Shown one piece after another: positions 38,630 to 48,380 of a stretch of DNA of 64,000 nucleotides (position 1 is its first letter; each line of letters begins with the position of its first letter). The stretch comes from Ignavibacteria bacterium (GTDB lineage: Bacteria; Bacteroidota; Ignavibacteria; Ignavibacteriales; Ignavibacteriaceae), in NCBI GenBank assembly GCA_017302895.1, contig JAFLBV010000002.1, forward strand, positions 992,001 through 1,056,000. The letters are read 5' to 3'. The notes under the pieces were generated by a model. The model had not been told where the DNA came from. It was given only the letters and a program-made list of their open reading frames with translations, and ran no database searches. A program made the translations under genes and the position numbers.

Positions 38630-38929
38630 TTATCTTCCTATCTCATCCAATTTTGCTTTTTTAGCAAGAAGTTCTTCTTCACTTTCCTGTCTGTCAGGAT
38701 CAGGAACGATTGCATCGGATGGGCAAGCAGGAATACATTGTGGTTCATCGTGGAAACCAACGCATTCGGTACATTTATCAAAAGCGATATATGTGTGATC
38801 ATCACTAAGAGCAGGATGGGATTCGCCACCGAGGTTCCATTCGTCGCCTGCTGCATATATTGCGTTATTTGGACATTCAACTTCACATGCCTGGCATGAT
38901 ATGCAATCGTCAGTAATTAAAACTGCCAT
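38630..38929 (-). CDS. 2[4Fe-4S] ferredoxin
   Basis: The 99-residue protein has two CxxCxxCxxxC-type clusters: CISCQACEVECP (~9-20) and CTEC...CIPACP (~54-70), the second with the extra spacing seen in YfhL/DUF-type ferredoxins. Acidic residues follow. It carries electrons; its partner is not visible. It is a single-gene unit with its own terminator. Confidence 0.93.
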   Translation of the reverse strand: MAVLITDDCISCQACEVECPNNAIYAAGDEWNLGGESHPALSDDHTYIAFDKCTECVGFHDEPQCIPACPSDAIVPDPDRQESEEELLAKKAKLDEIGR

Positions 38930-39096
38930 GATACAATTCCTTTAGTTAATTTTATTTGTTCGTGTGTGTTTAATAATCAATCCAAAACCAGTCGCAATAA
39001 ATTAAGCAAGTTTCGTGCCAAAGGTGACGAATAGATTCAATCAGTCCTGATTTATCGGATAATGCAGGTTTTTGCTACGGAAATTTGTATAAAAAG

Positions 39097-39130
39097 AAAA
39101 AACAGGAACTGTTTTGCGCTCCTGTTTTTT
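39097..39130 (-). terminator. Terminator of the TonB-receptor gene
   Basis: Arms AAAAAACAGGA (39097-39107) and TCCTGTTTTTT (39120-39130) are perfectly complementary, giving an 11-bp stem with T-runs at the minus-strand 3' side. It lies about 50 nt downstream of the receptor stop. Confidence 0.85.
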
Positions 39131-39177
39131 CAAAATGTAGAATAATTCCCAAAAATAAAAACCGATTTTCTCGTTTT

Positions 39178-41181
39178 TTATAATCTGAGAGAAATCCCGC
39201 CTGTGATATTTCTGCCGGGCTCGATCAGTCCAAGTTGATATACTCTGTAGTGATCAAAGAGATTGTTCACCCTGAAAAAGATATCAGCCGAATAACCTGC
39301 CGTGACTAAAGCATACGAGAGCCTGATGTTGAAGACTGCAGAACCTGCAATTTCAAGTTTCTCCGCAGGTTTTGCAGGATTTGTTTCAACCTGTTTGCCG
39401 GTGAACTCTGATTCCAGTGTTATACCGCCTCTATGAAATGGCTTTACATTGATGTTTATGCCACCTAGCAATTCAGGTTTGTTGTCAATTTTATCCTCAT
39501 TTACGCCATCAGCCTTACCGGTAGCTTTCATCCAGGTGAGATTTCCTTCAATTCCGAGAAATTGGGAAATTCTATAATCGAAGACAAACTCAGTTCCAAG
39601 AATGGTTGCGTCTGCAAGATTGACTCTCATTCTTCTTCTTTGCGGGTCTTCTGCGGCGGTCAGTCTTATCTGAGTCACAAGGTCTTTATATGAGTTGTAG
39701 AAGCCTGATAACTTCAGTGTGATTGACTCTCTTCTGAAAAGTACTCCGAAATCAGTAAGTGTTCCTTTTTCCGGTTTAAGGTCGGGGTTTGCCTTAAATC
39801 TGTTCAGGGCACCTGAAAATGACTCCCGAAGTGACGGGAAACGATTCCTGATTGTCACTCCCGCAAAAATTTCCCATTCGTGAGAAAAGCTGTATGAACC
39901 GGAGAAGAAGAATCCGGGAGCATTTGCAGAAGTGTTGCCATACTGAGTAAAAGCACCGGTCTTGTTGATCATACTCACATCCAAGAGACCGCCTGCCAAG
40001 AGTGAAAAATTCTCCTCCCTGAAGGCATATTCAATTCCTGTGCTTAAGAAACTCTGGGAGTAATCGTATTCAGAAGTCTGAACGCCTGAAGAATTGGTTA
40101 TTTTTTCATTATGACCGGTTGCTGAAAAATTCAAAACACCCGTAAATGAGTGATTCTCATTAACCCTGAAAGTGGATGACATTCTTCCTCCGAGAGTCAG
40201 GTCTTTGTCCTTTTGGGTTTCATTCACTTTGTTATAATTCAAATCAGAGAAGGTCTCAATGGTCTGTCCAAAATTATCGAGCCATAAAACAGCCGTCAGG
40301 TCCCACTTTCCGGAAATTTTAAACCTGGAGTTGGAGGAAACGGTCAGTCTCTGCCAGTCAGGGTATTGCCACAATCTTGCATCAGCAGTAGCAATATGAG
40401 TTTCAGGTGCAACACCTTTGGAGCCGGAGACAAAGTTGACAGACAACCCTGTCTTGATTTGCTCATTAAAGTGTAACTCACCTCTCGTATAGAATGAGAA
40501 CCTCTTCCGCTGGGTATTGGTTATGAATTTAGCATCTCTGTCCTGATTGCGAATATCCGCGGGCGAACCGGAAGGCATAATACTCCCTTTCGAGTCGAGA
40601 TATGATGCCGAAGCCAGAAAATTAAAATTCCTGTACCTCAAATCATAAGATGCCGATCCCGACCAGGTCTCGGAATTTGAACCACTCAAAGAAAAAGTAC
40701 CGGTACTGCCGTCAGAACTTCTTTCATAGGTATTTACATTTACGGCACCACCCATTACATTCGCACCATAAAGTACTGACCCGGCATTCTGGCTGACTGT
40801 TATCTCCCCGATTACATCAAGAGGAAGAAATGTAAGATCAAACCTGTTGTCCCAAGGGACATTATACGGTACCCCGTCAAAAAAGAGTCCAAGTTGTCTC
40901 TCACCTGCGCCCCGCAGGAAGAGGATCGACTCCCCGCGGGAGTTTGTTCTGATCCTTCCCGAGGGGATGTTTTTTTGCAATTGAGAGAGATCAAGGGCAT
41001 CAGCATTCCGCAACTGTCTGAAGTCTATTTTTGTATTTTGAGGTAGTGGGACTTCCTCAATCTTGAAACCTGTTATTTCTATTTCGCCAAGATTATAGGT
41101 TTTTACAATGGTATCCTGCGGCGATTGGGCATAAATCGCCAGTACCGGCATTAAGATTATTAATGCGGTCAATTTTTTCAT
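39178..41181 (-). CDS. TonB-dependent outer-membrane receptor
   Basis: The 667-residue protein has a signal peptide, a plug domain (~30-160; ITGFKIEEVPLP, GESILFLRGAGERQLGLFFDGVPYNVPWDNRFDLT, LYGANVMGGAVNV) and a beta barrel to the C-terminus. It imports a ligand using TonB energy. The ligand is unknown; the gene lies 40 nt behind a small membrane protein gene that ends in a His-rich tail. No siderophore genes are nearby. Confidence 0.94.
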   Translation of the reverse strand: MKKLTALIILMPVLAIYAQSPQDTIVKTYNLGEIEITGFKIEEVPLPQNTKIDFRQLRNADALDLSQLQKNIPSGRIRTNSRGESILFLRGAGERQLGLFFDGVPYNVPWDNRFDLTFLPLDVIGEITVSQNAGSVLYGANVMGGAVNVNTYERSSDGSTGTFSLSGSNSETWSGSASYDLRYRNFNFLASASYLDSKGSIMPSGSPADIRNQDRDAKFITNTQRKRFSFYTRGELHFNEQIKTGLSVNFVSGSKGVAPETHIATADARLWQYPDWQRLTVSSNSRFKISGKWDLTAVLWLDNFGQTIETFSDLNYNKVNETQKDKDLTLGGRMSSTFRVNENHSFTGVLNFSATGHNEKITNSSGVQTSEYDYSQSFLSTGIEYAFREENFSLLAGGLLDVSMINKTGAFTQYGNTSANAPGFFFSGSYSFSHEWEIFAGVTIRNRFPSLRESFSGALNRFKANPDLKPEKGTLTDFGVLFRRESITLKLSGFYNSYKDLVTQIRLTAAEDPQRRRMRVNLADATILGTEFVFDYRISQFLGIEGNLTWMKATGKADGVNEDKIDNKPELLGGININVKPFHRGGITLESEFTGKQVETNPAKPAEKLEIAGSAVFNIRLSYALVTAGYSADIFFRVNNLFDHYRVYQLGLIEPGRNITGGISLRL

Positions 41182-41220
41182 AAAATCTCCGGTTGTTTAC
41201 TTAATTGTTAAACGGTAGTT

Positions 41221-41763
41221 TCAGGAAAAATGTCTTGGCGGGTGCTCGGGAAGGTTTTTGATACCCGCCAAAATTGCGGGTACGGTTGAAGTATGGAAAC
41301 AAATGTCGGATTCAGTAACGCATTTCACCTCAATTATCGAACCCGTACTGATAAATATGTTCGACAATAATTTAAAAGCAGCAAAATTGAAGGGTTTGTT
41401 GGATTTATTGTGCCGTGCAAATGCAGCGATCAATTCCTCTTCCTGCTTGTCGTTCACGCAATAATATTTGATTGAATCTCCCTGTTTCTCACTTCTCACC
41501 ACATCAAACATCATCCCGTTGTACCGGAATTCCTTTTCATGAATGAACTCCACTCCGGCCTTCTCACAGGAAAATTTGTCAGCCGGAAATGTAAACGAGT
41601 AGAGTTTTGAAGTATCCACCTGAGAAAAAATGAGATTTTTCATCTCCTTTTTTATCTTTTTTTGCATGAATACAAACAGAACGGGAGCTCCGAAAAGGTT
41701 CAGACATATTATGGTGAGTAACAGTATGGCAAGAGACTTTCTCTTGCTTCTGTATTTATTCAT
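41221..41763 (-). CDS. Single-span membrane protein of unknown function
   Basis: The ATG at 41763 (sharing one base with the tdk stop, TGATG) gives 180 residues. A basic N-terminus precedes one hydrophobic helix (~10-33), then a periplasmic domain with five cysteines and a C-terminal HPPRHFS tail. I do not recognise it. Its position between tdk and a TonB receptor, and the cysteines and histidines, could mean metal handling, but this is only context. Confidence 0.72.
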   Translation of the reverse strand: MNKYRSKRKSLAILLLTIICLNLFGAPVLFVFMQKKIKKEMKNLIFSQVDTSKLYSFTFPADKFSCEKAGVEFIHEKEFRYNGMMFDVVRSEKQGDSIKYYCVNDKQEEELIAAFARHNKSNKPFNFAAFKLLSNIFISTGSIIEVKCVTESDICFHTSTVPAILAGIKNLPEHPPRHFS

Positions 41764-42359
41764 CAAAAAAGTGTCGGATCCTCTTCATCACCGGGGATGT
41801 AATGACATTTTCTGCAACGGGCTTCATAGCTGTCGGAAGCACCTATCAAGACCCGGTCACCCGAAGCGGTTTTCCGCTGAGTCCTCGAGGCAGGACTTCC
41901 GCAAACGACACAAATCGCCAGAGGTTTTGTAACAAATTCAGCTATAGCCATCAGTTCAGGCATCGGGTCAAATGGAATGCCTTTATAGTCCTGATCCAAC
42001 CCGGCAACAACCACACGCTTGCCACTGTTTGCCAGATCGGTACAAACTTTCACCAGATCTCCACTGAAAAACTGAGCTTCATCAATTCCGACAACCTGAG
42101 CATCCTCCACCAGATTATATACTTCGTTTATATCGTTAATGTTGATTGAGGGGAGAGACAGCTCACTGTGGGAAACAATTGATTCCTCCGAATATCTGTT
42201 GTCGATCACCGGCTTAAAAACCAATACCCGCTGTTTCGCGATTTTTGCTCTCCGCAATCTTTTTATCAGTTCTTCGGTCTTTCCGCTAAACATACAACCT
42301 GCAACCACTTCTATCCATCCGGATTCTCTTGGTTGCATGTGGGGGAATTCATTCATCAT
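41763..42359 (-). CDS. tdk: Thymidine kinase (type II)
   Basis: The 198-residue enzyme phosphorylates thymidine. It has a P-loop in GCMFSGKTEELI (~22-32), DEAQFF (~99), lasso-type residues and a zinc site from CVVCG (~149-153) and CRKC (~185-188). Length is normal. It is followed by the small membrane protein with a one-base overlap. Confidence 0.95.
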   Translation of the reverse strand: MMNEFPHMQPRESGWIEVVAGCMFSGKTEELIKRLRRAKIAKQRVLVFKPVIDNRYSEESIVSHSELSLPSININDINEVYNLVEDAQVVGIDEAQFFSGDLVKVCTDLANSGKRVVVAGLDQDYKGIPFDPMPELMAIAEFVTKPLAICVVCGSPASRTQRKTASGDRVLIGASDSYEARCRKCHYIPGDEEDPTLF

Positions 42360-42397
42360 AAGCTATATAACTGTTTCTTTCCGGGTGATTGAATTTC

Positions 42398-42486
42398 GGA
42401 ACTTCAGAACCTCAGAACTTCAGTGCTTCGGAACCTCTGTAGTTCCGTTGTTCTGAGGTTCCAGAGCTCTGAAGTTCCGGAGTTCT
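42398..42486. repeat. 8-nt-periodic palindromic repeat block
   Basis: Units such as GGAACTTC, AGAACCTC, AGAACTTC run into inverted units GTTCTGAGGTTCC and GAAGTTCC, so the two halves can pair. The unit sequence matches the block at 5402-5529. It lies between cdd and tdk on the minus strand and reaches the cdd stop codon. Confidence 0.85.
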
Positions 42487-42882
42487 TTAGATTAGGTGCT
42501 CCCCGCCGAACGAGTATGGTAAAATCTCATCCATCGAAAGGATTTTTATTTCATCCTTCGAATTTATCAAAACTATTTCGAAATCTTTGGGGCAAAATTC
42601 CGCGAGGAATTGCCGGCATGCTCCGCAGGGAGTACAGAAGTCATCCATGTCACCAACCACGGCGATGGCTTTGAAATTCTTTTTCCCTTCAGTAACAGCC
42701 TTTACGAGGGCGGTTCGTTCCGCACAGATGCTCAATCCATAGGAAGCATTTTCAACATTGGCGCCAAGCACCACTTCACCCTCTTTTGTAAGAAGAGCTG
42801 CTCCCACCCTGAATTTTGAATAGGGTGAATAACTGCTGTTCTGTGCATCACGGGCTTTTAGGGCAAGTTCTTTGTGATTCAT
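42487..42882 (-). CDS. cdd: Cytidine deaminase
   Basis: The 131-residue enzyme removes the amino group from cytidine/deoxycytidine. It has the zinc and catalytic motifs CAERTALVKA (~52-61) and PCGACRQFLAEF (~84-95), and the SKFRVGAAL substrate block. The start is directly after the YfcC stop. With tdk nearby it fits pyrimidine salvage. Confidence 0.95.
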   Translation of the reverse strand: MNHKELALKARDAQNSSYSPYSKFRVGAALLTKEGEVVLGANVENASYGLSICAERTALVKAVTEGKKNFKAIAVVGDMDDFCTPCGACRQFLAEFCPKDFEIVLINSKDEIKILSMDEILPYSFGGEHLI

Positions 42883-44289
42883 TTATTGCCAGATAAAATA
42901 TGGAGGAATCATTAAAATACATGCCAAAATTATGAAAATTATTTCAAGTGGCAACACCCAAACTGCCCATTTTTCGTAAGGAATTTTTGCAAGGGTCAAA
43001 ATACCCATTGTAACCGCGGAAGTAGGTATGATCATATTTGCAAATCCCTCCCCAAACTGGAATGCAAGAACTGCCGTTTGCCGCGAAACTCCAAGGATAT
43101 CACTTAACGGAGCCATTACAGGCATGGTAAGAGCAGCCTGCCCCGAACCCGAAGGCACAAAGAAAACAATCACCTTTTGAACAAAAAGCATCACTATCGA
43201 AGATCCTATCGGGTGTAAGCCATCAAGTGGTGCTGAAAATGCGTACAGAATCGTGTCGATTATTTTTCCGTCCGATGCGACAATCAAAAGAGCTTTTGAA
43301 AGTGCAACCACAAAAGCGGTTGAGATCAGGTCCTTGGCCCCGGCAACAAACGCTCCTGAAATTTCATCAGCCGAGAGTCCGCCGACTATTCCTGTAATTA
43401 TGCCTGTTGCCAGAAAAACAGCACAGATTTCCTTTATATACCAACCATAATTCAACACACCGAACACAACAGTAATTATGCCAAGAAGAAAGGTTATCAG
43501 CACTGCGGTATGTCTTTTGTCTATTCCTTTGAAATTATCGAGCTCACCAAAATGAAGGTCTTTTTTCTTTTCAATATCCTGTTCGTATGTTATACTTAGT
43601 TTTGGCTCATTTTTGATCTTTGCTGCATATCTCATCACAAAAAATATTGAAACAGAAGTGCATATCACCCAGATTATCAGGCGGTAGCCAATCCCCGACA
43701 TGGGAGGCAGTCCCGCAATCCCCTGTGCAACCCCGATGGTAAAAGGATTCATGAATGCAGCAGCAAATCCTGTCGAAGCAGCTACAAAAGGTATTGCCAC
43801 TCCGGTAACCGTATCGTAACCCAACACAAGTGCGAGGGGGATAAATATCATGATAAAGGGAATTGTCTCCTCACTCATGCCAAAAGTGGCACCTCCCAAC
43901 GAAAAGATCACCATAAAAATGGGGATCAGCATCTTCCTCACAAAATTCGATCGCTTGTGTGCCTTTGCCAGTGCCATTATGCCGGCGTCGATCGCCTGCG
44001 TCTTCTGAAAAACATAAAAAGCCCCCCCTACAAACAAAATAAACACAATAATCTCTGATGCCGCCATAAATCCTTTTATGGGTGCAAGGAGGATATTCAA
44101 ATTGAATTGTGACACCGGGGTTATTTCCTTGTAGGAGCCCGGCACTACCAAATTTACCGACTGACCGTTTATTTCTTTTACAAGTCTGTCGTATTCACCG
44201 GCAGGGATGACGAGAGTGAGTGCTGCTGTAATCACAAGAAGTGAAGTCAGAAGAACAAGGGTGTTTGGGACTTTTACTTTTAGCTTCAT
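42883..44289 (-). CDS. YfcC-family membrane carrier
   Basis: The 468-residue protein has about 12 membrane helices. The first helix ends in LVIPAGEY (~20-32), followed by VPGSYK, and later SGSGQAALTMPVMAPLSDILGVSRQTAVLAFQFGEGFAN, as in the YfcC family (relatives of arginine/ornithine or C4-dicarboxylate carriers). The substrate is uncertain. cdd follows immediately, so the pair may be a small operon. Confidence 0.9.
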   Translation of the reverse strand: MKLKVKVPNTLVLLTSLLVITAALTLVIPAGEYDRLVKEINGQSVNLVVPGSYKEITPVSQFNLNILLAPIKGFMAASEIIVFILFVGGAFYVFQKTQAIDAGIMALAKAHKRSNFVRKMLIPIFMVIFSLGGATFGMSEETIPFIMIFIPLALVLGYDTVTGVAIPFVAASTGFAAAFMNPFTIGVAQGIAGLPPMSGIGYRLIIWVICTSVSIFFVMRYAAKIKNEPKLSITYEQDIEKKKDLHFGELDNFKGIDKRHTAVLITFLLGIITVVFGVLNYGWYIKEICAVFLATGIITGIVGGLSADEISGAFVAGAKDLISTAFVVALSKALLIVASDGKIIDTILYAFSAPLDGLHPIGSSIVMLFVQKVIVFFVPSGSGQAALTMPVMAPLSDILGVSRQTAVLAFQFGEGFANMIIPTSAVTMGILTLAKIPYEKWAVWVLPLEIIFIILACILMIPPYFIWQ

Positions 44290-44382
44290 TTTGACGCTTT
44301 TTTTATTAATTACTTGACATTTAGAGAGGGAATAGTTAAGTTATTTTTTCGACCTTTAAAATTATTAAATAAAGATGATAAA

Positions 44383-46449
44383 ATGAAAACATTTGTTACA
44401 TTTTTTCTCATGACTGTAAAATTTTTTTCACAATCATTGCCTTTCCCCATAGATACTCTGGTGGCTGACGATAAATTTAACAACCGACAGACCATGATTC
44501 TTGATTCCGAAGGGAAAATCAGACTGGTTTACTCTGGTCAGTCCGGAACACAAAGTAACACGCGGGAAATTTACTTCCTCGAGGAAAGAGCCAACGGGCA
44601 GTTCAGCAGGGAGCAGATAACAAATAATAATGTTGATGAAAATTACCCGACTGTTTCTCTCGATGCGGATGGTAAAGTGCATATTGGAATGATCGGGAGG
44701 GATGCCTCATCGAATTATCAGGTTCTCTATTCAAACAATAGAAACGGAACATTTTTCCCGCCAAGGTTTATCACAATTGGCGGTGATAATAAAGCCACTC
44801 CTGCATCATGTGTCGGTCCGGATGGTAAAGTTCATTTCTTATACTATACCTTCACCTCAAATCCTGACAAAGTCTATTACAAGTGGTTCAACCCCGCAGA
44901 CTCTTCTTCATCCACTGATATTTATCTTGCTGATGGTGAAACCTCAGGTGACCTCGATGGACAAATCCTTTTCGATCGAAACGGGAAAATGCATCTCGTA
45001 TTTAAGGGAGGTAATGTAAGTACCGGGATATTGAGATACTTTAATGATATAAGCGGGACACTTACCGAGTATTCGACCGGAGTGAGTGTGAGCATCGCAA
45101 ATCCGAAGTTAGTGATCGACAAAAACAACAAAGTCCATATCATTTTCAGAAATGAGTCACAAAGGGCTCTCCAATATATTAACAATGTGGCAGGTGCTTT
45201 TTCAACTCCTGTCAGTTTTACACCCGCAGGGCAACTTCCTTCAGGATATGCAAATTTTGCCATCGATGATGAGGGCACCCTGTTCTTTGTATATCAGTCA
45301 TCACAGTCAGCTTCAGGGAAAGGCTTTTTCCTCAAATATCTCAAAAACGGCACTTTTTCTGATACGCTTCGGATTTATGATTTGACTCCGGAGTATGTTA
45401 CCAGAAATACAAGTGCGGTCGTTGCCAAGGGAAATGGAGAAATCGCCGTCACATTTTCACCTGCCGGGGTTCGAAATTCTGTCGTATTTTGCGATATTCT
45501 GATGAAAAGAGGAAAACTCTTTAAGGAACCGCACATTTTAGTAAGAGATTCTGTAATAAATTTCGGAACCACCCCCGTCCTGCAAAACAGTGAACGGGAA
45601 TTAATAATTCGAAACACGGGAGATACAACACTCGCGATAAACAGCTTCCGCTGGAACAGCAATGAGTTTGCAATAAGACTCGATTATCCCGAAAACATTG
45701 CTCCCGGTGACTCTGATATCGCAACCTTCGCTTTCATCCCTCGTACACCCGGACCAAAACTTGACACACTTTTTATCAGGTCCAATGATCCCCGCGACTC
45801 GGTGATCAAGGTTGTCCTGAAAGGATACGGTTCAGCACCACCACAAATTTCACTATCAAAAGACTCCCTCTTTTTGGTCTATTCCTCAGGCTGGCATACC
45901 AGAGATTCATTTTATGTAAGAAATACAGGATTTGACACCTTGAGTGTTGATACCTTAACAGCAACCGGCTGGTTTGATTTTTTTAAAAATTTTGAACCCT
46001 TGAGTGCGGTCGTTCCTCCGGGTGATTCGGCAGTAATTTATGTTGAACTGTTGATTCCGGTATTCATGACTCCACCCGTCTTTACGGATACAATCTTTGT
46101 CCATTCCAATGACCCCTTAAGACCAAGAGCCTCTTTAATTGTAAGATGGGAACAGCCACAATCTGCCAAAGATGAACCCCTGCCGACAGAATACTCGCTG
46201 AAACAGAACTACCCAAATCCCTTTAATCCTGAAACAGTTATTGCATTCACGCTCAAAGAATCCTCTCCTGTCAGGCTGGAAATCTTTAATACTTCGGGCG
46301 AACTGGTTAAAACTCTTGTGAATAAACAGCTGAATCCCGGGAAATATTCTATCGGCTTCAATGCCCGGAATTTACCCTCTGGAACATATTTTTACAGAAT
46401 AACTGCAGGCAGTTTCACCAACACTAAAAAGATGATCCTTTTGCGGTGA
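44383..46449 (+). CDS. Secreted T9SS cargo protein with propeller-like repeats
   Basis: The ATG at 44383 is placed just before a signal peptide; an in-frame TTG at 44314 would add 23 residues. The 688-residue protein has a repeated region (~25-365) with D-x-D/N-G-K-x-H-x-x-x-motifs (for example DADGKVHI, GPDGKVHF, DRNGKMHL, DKNNKVHI), typical of a beta-propeller. Two immunoglobulin-like domains follow (~375-500 and ~500-610, ASPM/HYDIN-like: GTTPVLQNSERELIIRNTGDTTL). The end is a T9SS sorting domain (NYPNPFNPETVIAF ... MILLR). Role is probably surface binding. Confidence 0.9.
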   Translation: MKTFVTFFLMTVKFFSQSLPFPIDTLVADDKFNNRQTMILDSEGKIRLVYSGQSGTQSNTREIYFLEERANGQFSREQITNNNVDENYPTVSLDADGKVHIGMIGRDASSNYQVLYSNNRNGTFFPPRFITIGGDNKATPASCVGPDGKVHFLYYTFTSNPDKVYYKWFNPADSSSSTDIYLADGETSGDLDGQILFDRNGKMHLVFKGGNVSTGILRYFNDISGTLTEYSTGVSVSIANPKLVIDKNNKVHIIFRNESQRALQYINNVAGAFSTPVSFTPAGQLPSGYANFAIDDEGTLFFVYQSSQSASGKGFFLKYLKNGTFSDTLRIYDLTPEYVTRNTSAVVAKGNGEIAVTFSPAGVRNSVVFCDILMKRGKLFKEPHILVRDSVINFGTTPVLQNSERELIIRNTGDTTLAINSFRWNSNEFAIRLDYPENIAPGDSDIATFAFIPRTPGPKLDTLFIRSNDPRDSVIKVVLKGYGSAPPQISLSKDSLFLVYSSGWHTRDSFYVRNTGFDTLSVDTLTATGWFDFFKNFEPLSAVVPPGDSAVIYVELLIPVFMTPPVFTDTIFVHSNDPLRPRASLIVRWEQPQSAKDEPLPTEYSLKQNYPNPFNPETVIAFTLKESSPVRLEIFNTSGELVKTLVNKQLNPGKYSIGFNARNLPSGTYFYRITAGSFTNTKKMILLR

Positions 46450-46597
46450 TCAATTTGGTGCATCTAAATATTGCTGTTATGGTTAAATTTGAATGGTTGA
46501 TGCGTGAAAATAATGACACCACAATTTGCAACAAACTAAAAGCAAAATCTGCTGACTGAATAAATTTGGATGGACTCTAAAAAGTGAGCTTAAATTC

Positions 46598-47131
46598 TTG
46601 ATAATCCTCGGAATTGATCCCGGCACAGTGAAGTGCGGGTACGGCATAATATCAAAGGATGAAAACCGGAGAGAGTGTCTCGGCTACGGCATCATCAATG
46701 TTCCGTCAACACTAAAAATGCCCGATAAACTTGCATATATTTACAATGAGATTGATAATCTTATCAGGCAATACCGCCCCGCAGAGTGTGCCGTGGAAAC
46801 AGCATTCTACGGGAAAAATATTCAATCGGCGCTAAAACTTGGATACGCGCGAGGAACAGCAATTATCGCCGCAGTTCGTGCCGGTCTGAAGATTTCGGAA
46901 TTTTCCCCCAAAGAAGTGAAGAAATCGGTAACAGGAAAAGGTTCGGCTTCAAAGGAGCAGGTGGGATTTATGATTAAAACTCTCTTAAACCTTGGAACGG
47001 TGGATATCCCTCTTGATGCATCCGATGCTCTTGCCATCGCCCTTTGTGCTTCTTTTCAAGAGAGCGGACAGGCGACCAAACCCAAATCGTGGTCAGATTT
47101 TATTAAAAACAATCCGGATAAAGTTTTATAA
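46598..47131 (+). CDS. ruvC: Holliday-junction resolvase RuvC
   Basis: The 177-residue nuclease starts at TTG (46598) with MIILGIDPGTVKCGYG; D7 is the first catalytic Asp. AVETAF supplies the Glu (~E66) and LDASDALAIALC the C-terminal Asp pair (~138-141). It cuts Holliday junctions made by recombination. RuvA follows with a one-base overlap (TAATG). ruvB is not in the window. Confidence 0.95.
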   Translation: MIILGIDPGTVKCGYGIISKDENRRECLGYGIINVPSTLKMPDKLAYIYNEIDNLIRQYRPAECAVETAFYGKNIQSALKLGYARGTAIIAAVRAGLKISEFSPKEVKKSVTGKGSASKEQVGFMIKTLLNLGTVDIPLDASDALAIALCASFQESGQATKPKSWSDFIKNNPDKVL

Positions 47132-47715
47132 TGATAGGATACCTGAGCGGAAAATTACTGATTAAAAAACCGACCCAGCTTCTAATTGATGTGAACGGAG
47201 TCGGTTATGAAGTTGCAATTTCTCTCATGACTTTCGAGAGAATTGGTGACTCTGCCGAAGCTTCCCTCTTCATACATACGAATGTAAGTCAGGATGCAAT
47301 TACTCTCTTCGGTTTTATTTCAGAGGATGAAAGAGAGATGTTTCGGCTGCTGATATCCGTCTCGGGTGTTGGGCCCAAAACAGCACTTGCACTTCTTTCA
47401 GGTATAAGAGTCGATGAACTCCGTTTTGCTATCGAAACAGGAGACACCCACAGAATTCACGCAGCTCCCGGAATCGGTAAGAAGACGGCAGACAGACTCG
47501 TCCTGGAATTGAAAGGAAAAGTGTCCTCGATCCAGTCCTCATCCACAACAATGTTCTCACAAAGAGGGGCGAGAGCCGAAGCCCTCACCGCATTAATAAC
47601 TTTGGGTTTCAATCAAAAAACTGCCGAAAAGGTAGTCGGAGCGCTCTGCGATGAAAACCCGGCTGCAACAGTCGAAGAAGTCGTGAAACAGGCGCTGAAA
47701 AAACTGACAGGCTGA
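47131..47715 (+). CDS. ruvA: Holliday-junction DNA helicase subunit RuvA
   Basis: The 194-residue protein has the N-terminal OB-fold (MIGYLSGKLLIKKPTQLLIDVNGVGYEV), two helix-hairpin-helix motifs (SGVGPKTALALLSG, ~75-88; PGIGKKTADRLVLELKGK, ~112-130) and the C-terminal RuvB-binding domain (~150-194). It is coupled to ruvC. It binds Holliday junctions and loads RuvB. Confidence 0.97.
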   Translation: MIGYLSGKLLIKKPTQLLIDVNGVGYEVAISLMTFERIGDSAEASLFIHTNVSQDAITLFGFISEDEREMFRLLISVSGVGPKTALALLSGIRVDELRFAIETGDTHRIHAAPGIGKKTADRLVLELKGKVSSIQSSSTTMFSQRGARAEALTALITLGFNQKTAEKVVGALCDENPAATVEEVVKQALKKLTG

Positions 47716-48372
47716 TTATTTTACAGTAGCCTTGACTCTGGGAACACCTTCCACATAACCTTCAAGTACTGCGCCGGATGTTACCCTGCCGACACCTGCA
47801 GGAGTTCCGGTAAACACAAGATCACCTTTCTCGATGGTCATCATTTTGGAGATCTCAGAGACAATCTCTGCAGGTTTGAAAATCATCAGATTTAATGGTG
47901 CGTTCTGTCTTAATTCACCGTTCACATGGAGCACTATTTTTGCATCCAACGATAAATCAAGATCTTCCTTAAGAATAAACTCAGACACTATCGCCGCATT
48001 ATCGAAACATTTGGCTTTCTCCCATGGATGCCCCTTCCCCTTTAAAATATTCTGCTGATCACGGAGAGTCATATCGAGTCCTGTCGCATACCCAATAATA
48101 GCCTCTTCCGCCTCTGCCGGGGAAACATTTTTGATATCCTTTCCAATAAGGAGCACCAGTTCAGTCTCATAATTCATATCATCAGAGTAGGGCGGAACTT
48201 CGATTTCCGCACCCGACCATGCGAGGTTCGATGAAGGCTTCATGAAAAAGAGGGGGAAATCAGGGACTTCATTTCCCAGCTCTTTTGCGTGTTCTTCATA
48301 ATTTCTTCCAACACAAAGAACTTTGCCCGGGAAAAAACTACCTGCTTTTGTTTTAATTTCGATTGTTGACAT
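47716..48372 (-). CDS. Fumarylacetoacetate hydrolase (FAH) family protein
   Basis: The 218-residue protein begins with KVLCVGRNYEEHAKELG and has PLFFMKPSSNL, YETELVLLIGK (metal Glu residues) and the YATGLDMTLRDQQ metal Asp region, with VFTGTPAGVG near the end. These are acylpyruvase/isomerase-type FAH signatures; the exact substrate is unknown. It is 8 nt behind the outer-membrane protein in the same direction and converges with ruvA. Confidence 0.9.
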   Translation of the reverse strand: MSTIEIKTKAGSFFPGKVLCVGRNYEEHAKELGNEVPDFPLFFMKPSSNLAWSGAEIEVPPYSDDMNYETELVLLIGKDIKNVSPAEAEEAIIGYATGLDMTLRDQQNILKGKGHPWEKAKCFDNAAIVSEFILKEDLDLSLDAKIVLHVNGELRQNAPLNLMIFKPAEIVSEISKMMTIEKGDLVFTGTPAGVGRVTSGAVLEGYVEGVPRVKATVK

Positions 48373-48380
48373 GTTGTATC

